A stretch of DNA of 64,000 nucleotides. Source: Tenuifilum thalassicum. Lineage in GTDB: Bacteria > Bacteroidota > Bacteroidia > Bacteroidales > Tenuifilaceae. The position numbers and the translations under genes are program-made. Location: assembly GCF_013265555.1 (NCBI RefSeq), contig NZ_CP041345.1, positions 2,526,581 through 2,590,580 of the forward strand. The letters are read 5' to 3'. Of this stretch, positions 36,115-44,730 are shown in pieces (positions within the stretch are counted from its first letter, which is position 1; the number at the start of each line of letters is the position of its first letter). The notes beneath the pieces are model-generated. The model made no database searches, was not told the DNA's origin, and worked only from the letters and a program-made list of their open reading frames with translations.

Positions 36115-39100
36115 TCTTTATTAATATTTGGTGTAATTTTTACAAACTTATATATGAGTGTCGGAAGTACGATTAGTAATAAAGGCAAACCGAAAATGAA
36201 GCCACCAATAACTGCTATAGCCAAAGGTTGATGCATTTGCGCACCGGTTCCTATTCCTAATGCCAATGGTGTCAATGCAACAATTGCACTAATAGCGGTC
36301 ATTAATTTGGGACGTAATCTTGCCGAAATTGAATGAATAATCGCCACATCAGTAGACATTTTTTTCGCATCGTCCAAAAACAAATAGATAGTAAAAATGG
36401 AGGCTTCCCCAAGAATTCCAATAATCATAATTATTCCTGTATAGCTGCCAACATTTAATGGTGTTTGAGTTAGGTATAATGCCAAAACGCTACCTGAAAT
36501 TCCTAAAACACTTGTAAATATTACAATTATCGAAAGTAGCAAATTGCGAAACATAAAAAGCACCACAGTGAATATGAGCATACCTCCAAGAATTAGTATC
36601 ATCAAAAGCTCATTGAATGATTTTTGCTGTTCAGCAAAGGAACCACCATATTCAATCTGATAAGATGGTGGAAGGTCGATTTTCGACAATTCACTTTTAA
36701 TATCTTTCATTACGCTCCCTAAGTCCCTGTTATTAAGTCGGGCAGTAACAACACCCATTGTTTGGAGGTTTTCCCTTTCAATTTCAGCTACTCCATTTAA
36801 TATTGTAAAATCTGCAAAAGTGGACAATGGAAAGTAATCACCTGACAAGGTGCATATTTTCAAGTCTTTAATGGCTTCAATAGGAGTCTTGTAATTTTCA
36901 GGAAACAATACATTGATATCTGTCAATTGTTCTTTTTCAAGAATAGAACCTGAAATAGTCCCTTGTAAATAGGTTTGGATTTGGTTTTGCAAATCACTGT
37001 CTGACAAGCCAAACTGTTTTAAGATGGATTCTTTTGGATGAATACTAAACATAGGACCCGCAATTACAACCCCATCAAAAACATCAGCTGTGCCCTGTAT
37101 TTGTTCCACTTTTGATGCAACTTGCCGTGATATTTCTTTTAGTTTTTCGTGATTTGTACCAAATATTTTAATTTCAATTGGCTGTACACTACTCATTAAA
37201 TCACCCAACATATCGCCAATTACTTGTCCAAAATCTACGGTTAAAGCAGGTACGGACGATTCTACCTTTTTTCTGATAATATCTGATACTTGTTCGGTAG
37301 TGAGCTTCCTATTGTTTTTTAATTCAATTAAATAATCACCTCTGTTGGGCTCGGTTATAAAAAAGCCCATTTGTGTACCAGTTCTGCGTGAATAAGTTTT
37401 TACTTCAGGGATTCCATCTAAAATTTCATCCACTGCATTCAGCATCCTGTCAGTTTCTTCCAGAGAAGTTCCGGGTGGACTATTGTAATCCAGGACAATT
37501 GAACCTTCGTCCATTTGTGGTAAAAAACCCGTTTCTAATTTTGGAAGAATCAGATAAGTGCTTAATCCAATAAGACCAATAAACACATAGCTGATTAATG
37601 GCTTTTCAATAAAAAAACGCACCCATTTTCGTTCTTGTACTGTGTGTACCTTTATCGTCTTATTTTTCTTTCCGGAAAACAATAAATAAATTACCGGAAG
37701 ACCTATCCATGTTACAAAAAATGAAACAGTAAGTGTAATAATCATTGTTTCGGTCAATATCTTGAAATATGCACCTGCTACGCCTGTCATTAATACAAAA
37801 GGAAGAAAAATAACGATTGTGCTTAATGATGAACTAACCATGGCAGGGAATAAAAATTGAATAGCTTTTCCTACTAACTCATTCGGAGCTTCCTTCGGAT
37901 TTTCTTCGTGTGTCCTGTGAATCTGCTCTATCACAATCACAGCATCATCAATTATTAATCCTATGGCTGCGGCAATAGCTCCAATTGTCATAATGTTTAA
38001 ATCATATCCCAGTGCTTTAATCAAAATAAAGGTGAGACTCAGAGTAATAGGAATAGTTACAAATAAAACACTACTGGCTTTAATGGATTTTAGGAAAATA
38101 ATTACCACAATAATGGCAAGTAAAAGTCCAATCCACAGCACATCAATAATACTTTTTAAACTATTCCGCACAAAATCTGCCTGATTGTAATATTGCTTTA
38201 ATTCAACTCCACTTGGGAGTGTTTTATTGAGTTCTGTAATTCGTTGGGTAACCTGATTGGCTACATCAATTAAATTGCTTTTAGGTTGTTTTAAAATGGC
38301 AATAAGCGGCACATTTTTTCCGTCAGCTTTAATTTTTATAAATTCAATTTTTTCAGCAATCTGAACTGTGGCAATATCCTGAATGGTAATTTTTCTTTTT
38401 GAATCGTTAAAAACGACTAAATTCTCCAAAGCTTTTTTGTTTTTAATTGAAGCGTCAGTTACCGTTAAATAAAGCCTTCTGTAGTCAATTACATAGCCAT
38501 TAGATTTAATAAAATCAGACTGTTGAATGGCGTTGATAATTTGTTGAGGATTTAATTTTAGAAGGCTTAGCTTTTGTTGGTCTAATAGGACTTGATATTC
38601 TTTTGTTTTACCACCTATAACCTCTACCGCTGCAACACCTTCGATTCTTGATAAGTAGGGCTTCACAATATATTCGCCTATCATTTTTAGTTCTACTTGA
38701 TTCTTGTTGTCGGATTGCAATGAATACCCCATAATAGGCAAAATGGAGGGATTCATTTTTTCAACAGTTATATTTACATTAGGTGGTAAATCGTTTTTAA
38801 TTTGTGCTATTCTCGATTCTATTTGCTGCTTGTCAATATCAATATCGGAGCCCCAATCCATAAATGCTGAGATCTCGCAACTCCCCATACTCGTAGTACT
38901 ACGAATCAGCTTTAGGTTTTCGACCCGTTTTATTGTGTTTTCTAAAGGTTTGGTAACTGTTACCATCATTTTATCAACGGGTTGTTGCCCGTTTTCAGCA
39001 ATAATTTTGATTTTCGGAAATGTTACGTTCGGGAATAGGGATGTACCCAAATTTTTATAAGTATACGCACCTCCTATTAAAATAAGCAATAAGATAAGGG

Positions 39101-39137
39101 CAACAGGACTCTTGTATTTAAAAAATAATTTATTCAT
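36111..39137 (-). CDS. RND efflux permease (AcrB/CzcA superfamily)
   Basis: The protein has 1008 residues and shows the RND duplication: helix 1 at about 10-30, large periplasmic loops (about 35-330 and 550-830), and helix groups at about 335-540 and 840-1000. TM4 carries the proton-relay pair in AAIGLIIDDAVIVIEQ. This DD form, and absence of the DFG typical of CzcA/CusA metal pumps, argues against a firm metal assignment. It works with an adaptor and a TolC-like channel encoded directly upstream (2- and 10-base gaps). The substrate is unknown. It is slightly short for the family but appears intact. Confidence 0.9.
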   Translation of the reverse strand: MNKLFFKYKSPVALILLLILIGGAYTYKNLGTSLFPNVTFPKIKIIAENGQQPVDKMMVTVTKPLENTIKRVENLKLIRSTTSMGSCEISAFMDWGSDIDIDKQQIESRIAQIKNDLPPNVNITVEKMNPSILPIMGYSLQSDNKNQVELKMIGEYIVKPYLSRIEGVAAVEVIGGKTKEYQVLLDQQKLSLLKLNPQQIINAIQQSDFIKSNGYVIDYRRLYLTVTDASIKNKKALENLVVFNDSKRKITIQDIATVQIAEKIEFIKIKADGKNVPLIAILKQPKSNLIDVANQVTQRITELNKTLPSGVELKQYYNQADFVRNSLKSIIDVLWIGLLLAIIVVIIFLKSIKASSVLFVTIPITLSLTFILIKALGYDLNIMTIGAIAAAIGLIIDDAVIVIEQIHRTHEENPKEAPNELVGKAIQFLFPAMVSSSLSTIVIFLPFVLMTGVAGAYFKILTETMIITLTVSFFVTWIGLPVIYLLFSGKKNKTIKVHTVQERKWVRFFIEKPLISYVFIGLIGLSTYLILPKLETGFLPQMDEGSIVLDYNSPPGTSLEETDRMLNAVDEILDGIPEVKTYSRRTGTQMGFFITEPNRGDYLIELKNNRKLTTEQVSDIIRKKVESSVPALTVDFGQVIGDMLGDLMSSVQPIEIKIFGTNHEKLKEISRQVASKVEQIQGTADVFDGVVIAGPMFSIHPKESILKQFGLSDSDLQNQIQTYLQGTISGSILEKEQLTDINVLFPENYKTPIEAIKDLKICTLSGDYFPLSTFADFTILNGVAEIERENLQTMGVVTARLNNRDLGSVMKDIKSELSKIDLPPSYQIEYGGSFAEQQKSFNELLMILILGGMLIFTVVLFMFRNLLLSIIVIFTSVLGISGSVLALYLTQTPLNVGSYTGIIMIIGILGEASIFTIYLFLDDAKKMSTDVAIIHSISARLRPKLMTAISAIVALTPLALGIGTGAQMHQPLAIAVIGGFIFGLPLLLIVLPTLIYKFVKITPNINKE

Positions 39138-39139
39138 CC

Positions 39140-40045
39140 TTAGTTCATTTTAATCTTAGTACTGTCAGGAAGTTCGTATCCACCTGTAACTATAATCTCA
39201 TCTGATATATTTAGTAAAGGGTTTAATATTTCAATTTTGCCATCAGTTTCAATTCCTTTTATAATAGGCACTTTAATAGCTAAAGAATCTAAGGTAACTT
39301 TCATTATCCAAAATTTATCCTGTGTTTCATTTGTCAATACAGCATCTTTAGGCAATAATAGGCTTTCCCTTTTTTTATTGATAGAAAATGTTACCAGTAC
39401 GTTCAGGTTTTCGGGCAGTGTGGTTTGTTTTTTTAGTTTAAAGTAAATCTGTTGTGTTTGTGAAATGGGGTCAACCAATGGAATTGCTTTATAGAAAACA
39501 GCATGAAGCACTTCTTTATTTGGCAATTCAATTACAATATCTTGCCTATTATCAAGGATGCTGGCGTATTCAAAGGGAGCATTTACCTGAATGATTAAAT
39601 CCGTATTTTTTACGATTGTTGCCATCGCATTTCCTTCAGATATAAAAACATTCGCATCGGTTACATTAAGGGTATTTATAAAACCCGAAACGCTTGCAAA
39701 AACCGGAATAACACCAAACTGATTAGGCACTGACACATCAGAATTTTGCAGGGCCTTGCTCTCTTTTGTTTGTATTTTAAACAAAAGTTCATCTTTTACA
39801 ACCCAGTTTCCAACTCCTGTATTTACCTCAGTAATATAACCTGAAATGGGAGCTGTAATAGTGGTTTTATTCAGATAAATAACTTGCCCGTTCAATTGTT
39901 TACTTTCTTGAATATTTCCACGAACAGGATGAATAGTGCTAACAGAAGGGCATGGAGACGTATCATTTGTGGTTTCTTTTTGATTGCACGAAATCAGAAA
40001 TACCAAAGCAACAAATAGGATGGTGGATTTTAGTATTTTCTTCAT
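39140..40045 (-). CDS. RND periplasmic adaptor (membrane fusion protein, lipoprotein)
   Basis: The protein has 301 residues with a lipoprotein signal (FVALVFLISC, cysteine 20). The biotinyl/lipoyl-like half-motifs are visible: ITAPISGYITEVNTGVGNWVVKDELLFKIQ (about 67-97) and the paired FASVSGFINTLNVTDANVFISEGNAMATI. The alpha-hairpin between them is reduced to about 15 residues, which is very short, so contact with the channel would be direct. A beta-barrel domain and a membrane-proximal domain (LLLPKDAVL) follow. It bridges the RND pump and TolC partner; gene order is TolC, adaptor, pump. Confidence 0.88.
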   Translation of the reverse strand: MKKILKSTILFVALVFLISCNQKETTNDTSPCPSVSTIHPVRGNIQESKQLNGQVIYLNKTTITAPISGYITEVNTGVGNWVVKDELLFKIQTKESKALQNSDVSVPNQFGVIPVFASVSGFINTLNVTDANVFISEGNAMATIVKNTDLIIQVNAPFEYASILDNRQDIVIELPNKEVLHAVFYKAIPLVDPISQTQQIYFKLKKQTTLPENLNVLVTFSINKKRESLLLPKDAVLTNETQDKFWIMKVTLDSLAIKVPIIKGIETDGKIEILNPLLNISDEIIVTGGYELPDSTKIKMN

Positions 40046-40055
40046 TTAAGTATTT

Positions 40056-41339
40056 TTAAAGATTCCAATAATTGTAGGAGTTAATTAAAATTTCTTTAGC
40101 CATCAACGTATTTGTTTTTATTTGCTGTTTCATTGAGATTTCCCTAATGAGTGTTTTTAGTTCCAACACAGAAATCAAACCTTGATTAATTTCAATTTTA
40201 TACAATTCAAGAAGATTGTTGTATTCTGATAGTTGCTTGTCAATTAAACGAAGTTGCTTGTCCAAATTGGTTATTTGGCTTAGAATGTTCTTTTTCCTTA
40301 TATCGTTTTGGTTTTCAAAGTATTTTCGGTCTGTTTCAATATTTGATAACTGAATTATTGTTTTTTCATCATTCGTTTTTCGTTGATGCCCGTCAAACAA
40401 ATTCCATTTTAAAAATACCCCAACACTAAATCCCAAACGATTTAGAGCAGGCTGGTAAGTGGCATTTAGCCCGGCATCTCCAAAAACTCCGACTTGTGGC
40501 AAATATTTAAGGTTGAATATTTTTTGTTCAACTATCAGAGTTAAACTGTCAAATTTGAACTGAGAAGCAAATAACGAAGATGTTTGAGTTGGAGAATTTA
40601 AAACCAAATTTACTTCGTCCAATCGAACTAAAGTTGAATCATTGATGCCACATAGTAATTTAAGGGAATTAAAATTATCGAGGTATGAGCCGTTAAGACG
40701 TTCTTCTTCAATCTGATCATTTTCTAATTCAATTTCCAATAATTTTAAATCAATCAGTTTATAAATTCCCGCATTTACAAGCGCTTTCATTTGTTGTATT
40801 TGCTCCTCCAAAACCTGAATGGTATTTCGGATATTTTCTTTCTGCTTTTGAGACTGGACACAGAGTATATATTGATGCGTTACAACTTGTTTTAATTCAG
40901 CTTTCGTTAATTCTGTCAAACTTAAATTTCGTTCCTGTAAAATATCTGTTTTGTTTTGCTGTGCAGCAATATACTTATGCGTAAATAAGGGTTGATTTAT
41001 GGAAATTATTGCCTGAAACTGACCGCCATTAGTTGCTCCTAAATCATATCCCAAATATTCAGAGCTACCCGAAGAAACCCATTCTAATTTATTGGTATTA
41101 CCATCTTTAGAAATAATTGGTAAAAAAATGGCATTGCTGTTTAGATTTATATTTGGGGCTTTGTAAATAGCGTTGAATTGCTTTAAATCTAAATCAATTA
41201 TTCTTTTATTATTTTCCTGTTTTTGCAATAAAGGGCTGTTTTGCTCTGCGAGTTCAATATAGTTTTGCAGACTATTTTGAGAAAATGCTACCGTACAAAA
41301 ACAACTTGCTACTGCTAATATTATGATGTTTATTTTCAT
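40056..41339 (-). CDS. TolC-family outer-membrane efflux channel
   Basis: The protein has 427 residues with a signal peptide (1-20, ending TVAFSQ). Two TolC-like repeats of long alpha-helices are visible, with LQNYIELAEQNSPLLQKQENNKRIIDLDLKQF at the start of the first and SQITNLDKQLRLIDKQLSEYNNLLELYKIEINQG in the second. The FLKWNLFDGHQRK motif is a typical beta-strand to helix turn. It provides the outer-membrane exit for the RND/adaptor pair. A hairpin terminator or attenuator lies between it and the upstream PepSY-like gene, so it may be expressed by read-through. Confidence 0.9.
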   Translation of the reverse strand: MKINIIILAVASCFCTVAFSQNSLQNYIELAEQNSPLLQKQENNKRIIDLDLKQFNAIYKAPNINLNSNAIFLPIISKDGNTNKLEWVSSGSSEYLGYDLGATNGGQFQAIISINQPLFTHKYIAAQQNKTDILQERNLSLTELTKAELKQVVTHQYILCVQSQKQKENIRNTIQVLEEQIQQMKALVNAGIYKLIDLKLLEIELENDQIEEERLNGSYLDNFNSLKLLCGINDSTLVRLDEVNLVLNSPTQTSSLFASQFKFDSLTLIVEQKIFNLKYLPQVGVFGDAGLNATYQPALNRLGFSVGVFLKWNLFDGHQRKTNDEKTIIQLSNIETDRKYFENQNDIRKKNILSQITNLDKQLRLIDKQLSEYNNLLELYKIEINQGLISVLELKTLIREISMKQQIKTNTLMAKEILINSYNYWNL

Positions 41340-41354
41340 TACTTATACACAAAT

Positions 41355-41387
41355 GAAATAAAAAGAGGAGACTTGTTTTAAGTCTCC
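41355..41387 (-). terminator. Hairpin between the PepSY-like gene and the efflux operon
   Basis: On the minus strand, GGAGACTT and AAGTCTCC form an 8-bp stem around a five-base AAAAC loop, followed by TCTTTTTATTT. It would end PepSY-like transcripts, with partial read-through into the tolC-adaptor-RND-pagL genes. No separate promoter could be found for the efflux genes in this 70-base gap. Confidence 0.75.
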
Positions 41388-41409
41388 CTTTTAACTTTAA
41401 CAATTATTA

Positions 41410-41868
41410 TTAGTCATTATCTTCTTCGTCTTCTTTTTTTACTTCTTTTTTTACCACTTTTCCATCAGGCGTAATGGCAACCTCCATTTTTGTTTCACCT
41501 TTTTCTAAAGCAAATTCATAGACTTTCCCATCTGTTGTTTCAGATATCTCAGCTTCTTCTAAGTCGTAACCTGCAAACTCATTATCTAAAGTTTGCTTCA
41601 CTGCCTGGGGAATTTCTGATTTTTCTATTTCATATTCTGTTTCCATCCATTTTCCATCAGAGCTAAAATTTGCAGAATATTCCTTGCCATTCATTTTAAA
41701 TTCTGCTTCCCACTCTGTTTCGTTTTCTTTGTCCCATTTAACTTTTTGGGCAGTAGGGAATTTTTGTTCAAAAGCAGTTTTTATTTTTGCGGGAACATCT
41801 TTTTTTTGTCCGCAGGCTGAAAAACTGAAAACAGCCAGAATCATTGAAATAAGAATTAAGTTTTTCAT
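41410..41868 (-). CDS. PepSY-like domain lipoprotein
   Basis: The product is about 152 residues from the ATG at 41868 (MKNLILISMILAVFSFSAC). A frame open further upstream would begin at 41994 inside the PAP2 gene and is rejected because the lipoprotein signal starts here. Two PepSY-like/DUF2874 repeats follow: PAKIKTAFEQKFPTAQKVKWDKENETEWEAEFKMNGKEYS and IPQAVKQTLDNEFAGYDLEEAEISETTDGKVYEFAL. The C-terminus is strongly acidic. Such periplasmic proteins are often found with two-component systems and may sense or buffer cations or inhibit proteases. Its promoter carries the same repeat pair as the RR gene. Confidence 0.85.
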   Translation of the reverse strand: MKNLILISMILAVFSFSACGQKKDVPAKIKTAFEQKFPTAQKVKWDKENETEWEAEFKMNGKEYSANFSSDGKWMETEYEIEKSEIPQAVKQTLDNEFAGYDLEEAEISETTDGKVYEFALEKGETKMEVAITPDGKVVKKEVKKEDEEDND

Positions 41869-41911
41869 CGTATTAAATATTAAGTGAATATAAATTTCAC
41901 TGTAAAGGTGT

Positions 41912-41936
41912 AATTTGATTTTGAAGGAATTTTGAA
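41912..41936 (-). promoter_or_regulatory. Response-regulator box of the PepSY-like gene
   Basis: The minus strand reads TTCAAAA-TTCC-TTCAAAA (41936 to 41919), two identical 7-mers 11 bases apart. Eight bases later comes CACCTTTA (41910 to 41903), which fits the -7 element at four of six conserved positions. The proximal half-site ends 51 bases before the ATG. The same layout precedes the PAP2 and RR genes. Confidence 0.65.
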
Positions 41937-41956
41937 TTTTAAGGAGTGAATTAATT

Positions 41957-42697
41957 TTAAAAATTATAGGCAAAATAGAAACCGTAATTATCACTTCCTA
42001 TTTGTGGTACGAAGGTGATATTTTTCGTTTTCGTGAAAGGGTTAAAGTTTTTGAACGGCTCAAAATGATAGACCAATTCTGCTGAAATAATTCCGATACC
42101 TGCACCAATAAGTACATCGGAAATCCAGTGTGCATTATTAATCATTCGAAACGAACCTGTCGTTACAGCAAAAGCATAACCACTATAAGCTAAAGCAGGT
42201 GCAGTTTCGTGGAACTCGTTATACAAAACACAAGCATTTGTAAATGCTAATGTTGTGTGCCCAGATGGAAAAGAGTGAAACCCGCCGTTTGGGCGTTCTT
42301 TTTGTGTAATTATTTTTAGACTATGGGTTATCGTTGATGAAATCAGGTTGGCAATTAACAAATATTTAGTTTGGTCGAACCAATGATTCCTGGCTTTTAT
42401 ACCCCAAAAATCTGCGGTGTACATTTCTACAATAGGAGCATATTGAAGATAATCGTCAATGGGAAAATGAAAGTCGTTGCCAACTTTGTTGCGCAAGTTG
42501 GTTTGAAAATTCTTCTCAAAAATGCTGTTATTTACGATTATACCAAGTCCTATCAGGGAAGCAGGAACTATACTTTTTTTGAGCAACGAAACCGATTTAA
42601 TACTATCGTTATTTGAAGCATTTAATGTTTGTCCTTTAGCTTTGCAAATAGAGAGCAGAAAGGTTAATACAATTAACAGGTTTATGGAAATCCTCAT
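41957..42697 (-). CDS. PAP2-family phosphatase (membrane or periplasmic)
   Basis: The protein has 246 residues with a signal peptide (1-22) and the three PAP2 signature motifs: KERPNGG (the K-x6-R-P part), FPSGHTT with the catalytic histidine, and RMINNAHWISDVLIGAG (R-x5-H-x3-D). Members dephosphorylate undecaprenyl pyrophosphate, phosphatidic acid or lipid A phosphates; the substrate here cannot be told. The PagL-like lipid A deacylase in the same block suggests lipid A or other envelope lipids. It has its own repeat-containing promoter between it and the kinase gene. Confidence 0.9.
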   Translation of the reverse strand: MRISINLLIVLTFLLSICKAKGQTLNASNNDSIKSVSLLKKSIVPASLIGLGIIVNNSIFEKNFQTNLRNKVGNDFHFPIDDYLQYAPIVEMYTADFWGIKARNHWFDQTKYLLIANLISSTITHSLKIITQKERPNGGFHSFPSGHTTLAFTNACVLYNEFHETAPALAYSGYAFAVTTGSFRMINNAHWISDVLIGAGIGIISAELVYHFEPFKNFNPFTKTKNITFVPQIGSDNYGFYFAYNF

Positions 42698-42719
42698 TTT
42701 GCCTTTTTTGAATTTTAGG

Positions 42720-42753
42720 CAAAAGAATTACTCAATATTGAAGAAATTTTGAA
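42720..42753 (-). promoter_or_regulatory. Response-regulator box and promoter of the PAP2 gene
   Basis: The minus strand reads TTCAAAA-TTTC-TTCAATA (42753 to 42736), 11-base spacing with one mismatch, starting exactly after the kinase stop codon. After TTGAGTAA (8 bases) comes TTCTTTTG (42727 to 42720), matching TAnnTTTG at all but one conserved position. The leader would be only about 16 bases. Confidence 0.7.
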
Positions 42754-44022
42754 TTACTTGAATTGTACGGAGAAAGTGTGTTTGTTATCTGAAAAAGAAT
42801 AAGCAATACTCCAATTATTTAAATCTGCTATTTTCTTCACTATCGCTAAACCTAATCCATTGCCTTGCACAGATTCATTTGATTTTGAAAAGCGATTAAA
42901 CAATTTTTCGGGTGGCAATTCTTCGGCTTTTCCTGTATTTGTAATAATTAGTTCTTTTTTGGCAAGCCTGATGATTATTGCTCCGTATTGTACATTATGA
43001 CTGATGGAATTTAACAATAAGTTGTTAAGCATTATTTCGGTTAAGCCTTTATTGGAGCTTATATTAAAATCAGTTTTAAAATCAGTTTTAATTTCAATGG
43101 ATTTTTGTTTTGCCTGTTCTATAAAAAAGTCTAATTGCTTTTCAATTAGTTCCTTCATTGAGAATGTTTCGGGCTCACTAAAATAATGTTTATCAATTTT
43201 TGAGAGCAATAATAAATTTTTATTTAACCTATTTAGTCTTGAAATAGTATCGCTGACCGAATTAAGTATTTCCCATTGCCCTTGGGTTACATCAGTACGT
43301 TGAATAAGCGTATCAATTTTTGCTTTAAAAATGGCAATAGGTGTTTGCAGTTCGTGGGCTGCATTTTCAACAAATTCACGCTGGTTATTGTAGATAATCA
43401 AGTTTCTTTCAATCAATTTTTCAATACTTTTATTCAGCCGGTCGAATTCCTCAATATCAGAATTAATAAAATCAGGTTTACTGTGTTTATCTATTTCAAA
43501 AGTTTCAATTTGTTGCAAGGTTTGGTAAAAAGGTTTCCATAAACGTGTGGATATAATCTTATTTATGAAGTAAATTCCTGAAAATAGCAGAACAAGAATC
43601 ATTGCAAAAAGGAGAGCAATGGTAAAAATCAAATCTTGCGATTCCAATAAATTCGTTTTAACCAAAAGCGTATAGGGCTTTCCCTCAATGCAAACAGGGG
43701 CTTTTAAAACTCGATATGGCTGATCCTCATTTTCAATTGGATTAAAATATGATGCATTAAACAACGTATCAGATTTTAATCCGATCGAATTTTGTATTTC
43801 AATGTTGTTATTAAACCGATTCCAACTTGGAATGTCGTTTACCTTTATTTCCGAAACCGAATTATTTAAAAAATCTGCCTTGGTAAGCAATAGAGATTCA
43901 TCAATTTCACTCAAATAAAGTCTATTGACAAGGAAAGAAAATAGTGGTGCTGCAATTACAAAAAGCAGGATTGAAATGTAGAAGTATATCCTTTGTGTTC
44001 TATCAAGTAATTTTTTATTCAT
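42754..44022 (-). CDS. Sensor histidine kinase
   Basis: The protein has 422 residues. Two membrane helices (about 13-35 and 133-157) enclose a periplasmic sensor of about 95 residues; a linker leads to the HisKA domain with HELQTPIAIFKAKID (catalytic histidine about 219) and the HATPase with the N box (LNNLLLNSISHN) and the G box (GNGLGLAIVKKIADLN). It phosphorylates the OmpR-type regulator encoded just upstream (the genes overlap by 8 bases). The signal is unknown; the neighbouring efflux, PAP2 and PagL genes suggest envelope stress, cationic peptides or metals. Confidence 0.93.
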   Translation of the reverse strand: MNKKLLDRTQRIYFYISILLFVIAAPLFSFLVNRLYLSEIDESLLLTKADFLNNSVSEIKVNDIPSWNRFNNNIEIQNSIGLKSDTLFNASYFNPIENEDQPYRVLKAPVCIEGKPYTLLVKTNLLESQDLIFTIALLFAMILVLLFSGIYFINKIISTRLWKPFYQTLQQIETFEIDKHSKPDFINSDIEEFDRLNKSIEKLIERNLIIYNNQREFVENAAHELQTPIAIFKAKIDTLIQRTDVTQGQWEILNSVSDTISRLNRLNKNLLLLSKIDKHYFSEPETFSMKELIEKQLDFFIEQAKQKSIEIKTDFKTDFNISSNKGLTEIMLNNLLLNSISHNVQYGAIIIRLAKKELIITNTGKAEELPPEKLFNRFSKSNESVQGNGLGLAIVKKIADLNNWSIAYSFSDNKHTFSVQFK

Positions 44023-44692
44023 TTTGCCATTTGTAACCTAAGCCATATACCGTTTTGATGTAATTTCTACTTCCGGCGCTTATTAGTTTCCTTTTAAGAT
44101 TTTTAATATGAGCATACACAAAATCGTGGTTATCCAACATGTCTGCCATATCTCCCGAAAGGTGTTCTGCAATAGCACCCTTTGATAACACTCTGTTTTT
44201 ATTTCCAACAAGAAATAGCAATAAATCAATTTCCTTTTTGGTTAGCTCAATTTCTCGATTATTGACTTTTACAACTTTCGAGAGTGTGTCAATTTCTATT
44301 TCGTTAAAGATAATTTTATTATTTCCATGGAATTGTTTTCGTCTGATCAAGGCTTGTATTCTTACCAACAACTCTGACAAATGAAATGGTTTTATCAGGT
44401 AATCATCAGCACCCAGATTGAATCCTTCAATTCTGGTTTCCAAAGTTTCCTTGGCAGATATAATGATAACTCCATCTGTTTTATCCAGCTTTTTTAGTTC
44501 CGTCAACAAGTCAAATCCATCACCATCAGGCAACATTAGGTCAAGTAAAATGCAATCGTAATTATAGATAGCAATTTTATCTACTGCTGACGAAAAGTTT
44601 TCAGCCCATTCACACACAAAGTCGTTACTATTCAAATAATCTTGAATGCTTTTTGCTAAATCTATTTCATCTTCAACTAGTAACAGTTTCAT
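44015..44692 (-). CDS. OmpR/PhoB-family response regulator
   Basis: The protein has 225 residues. Receiver domain 1-115: acidic pair E7/D8, phospho-acceptor D51 in ILLDLMLPDGDG, and the K of LIKPFHLSEL. DNA-binding winged helix 128-225, with ELTKKEIDLLLFLVGNKNRVLSKGAI and the recognition helix region VYAHIKNLKRKL. It is co-transcribed with the kinase (8-base overlap). A paired repeat of 11-base phase, suited to an OmpR-type dimer, precedes its own start and recurs before the PAP2 and PepSY-like genes, so autoregulation and control of the block are inferred. Confidence 0.94.
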   Translation of the reverse strand: MKLLLVEDEIDLAKSIQDYLNSNDFVCEWAENFSSAVDKIAIYNYDCILLDLMLPDGDGFDLLTELKKLDKTDGVIIISAKETLETRIEGFNLGADDYLIKPFHLSELLVRIQALIRRKQFHGNNKIIFNEIEIDTLSKVVKVNNREIELTKKEIDLLLFLVGNKNRVLSKGAIAEHLSGDMADMLDNHDFVYAHIKNLKRKLISAGSRNYIKTVYGLGYKWQNE

Positions 44693-44696
44693 ACTG

Positions 44697-44730
44697 CAAA
44701 TTTACTTTTCAATTTTGAATAATTTTTGAA
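44697..44730 (-). promoter_or_regulatory. Response-regulator box and promoter of the RR/HK operon
   Basis: The minus strand reads TTCAAAA-ATTA-TTCAAAA (44730 to 44713), then TTGAAAAG (8 bases), then TAAATTTG (44704 to 44697), a perfect -7 element. Only four bases separate it from the ATG at 44692, so the message would be essentially leaderless. Confidence 0.75.

Noticed and set aside
36111-41339. Heavy-metal (CzcCBA) identity for the RND efflux genes
   Set aside because: The pump's TM4 reads LIIDDAV rather than the DFG form typical of metal pumps, and no metal-binding histidine-rich region is seen; the substrate is left open.
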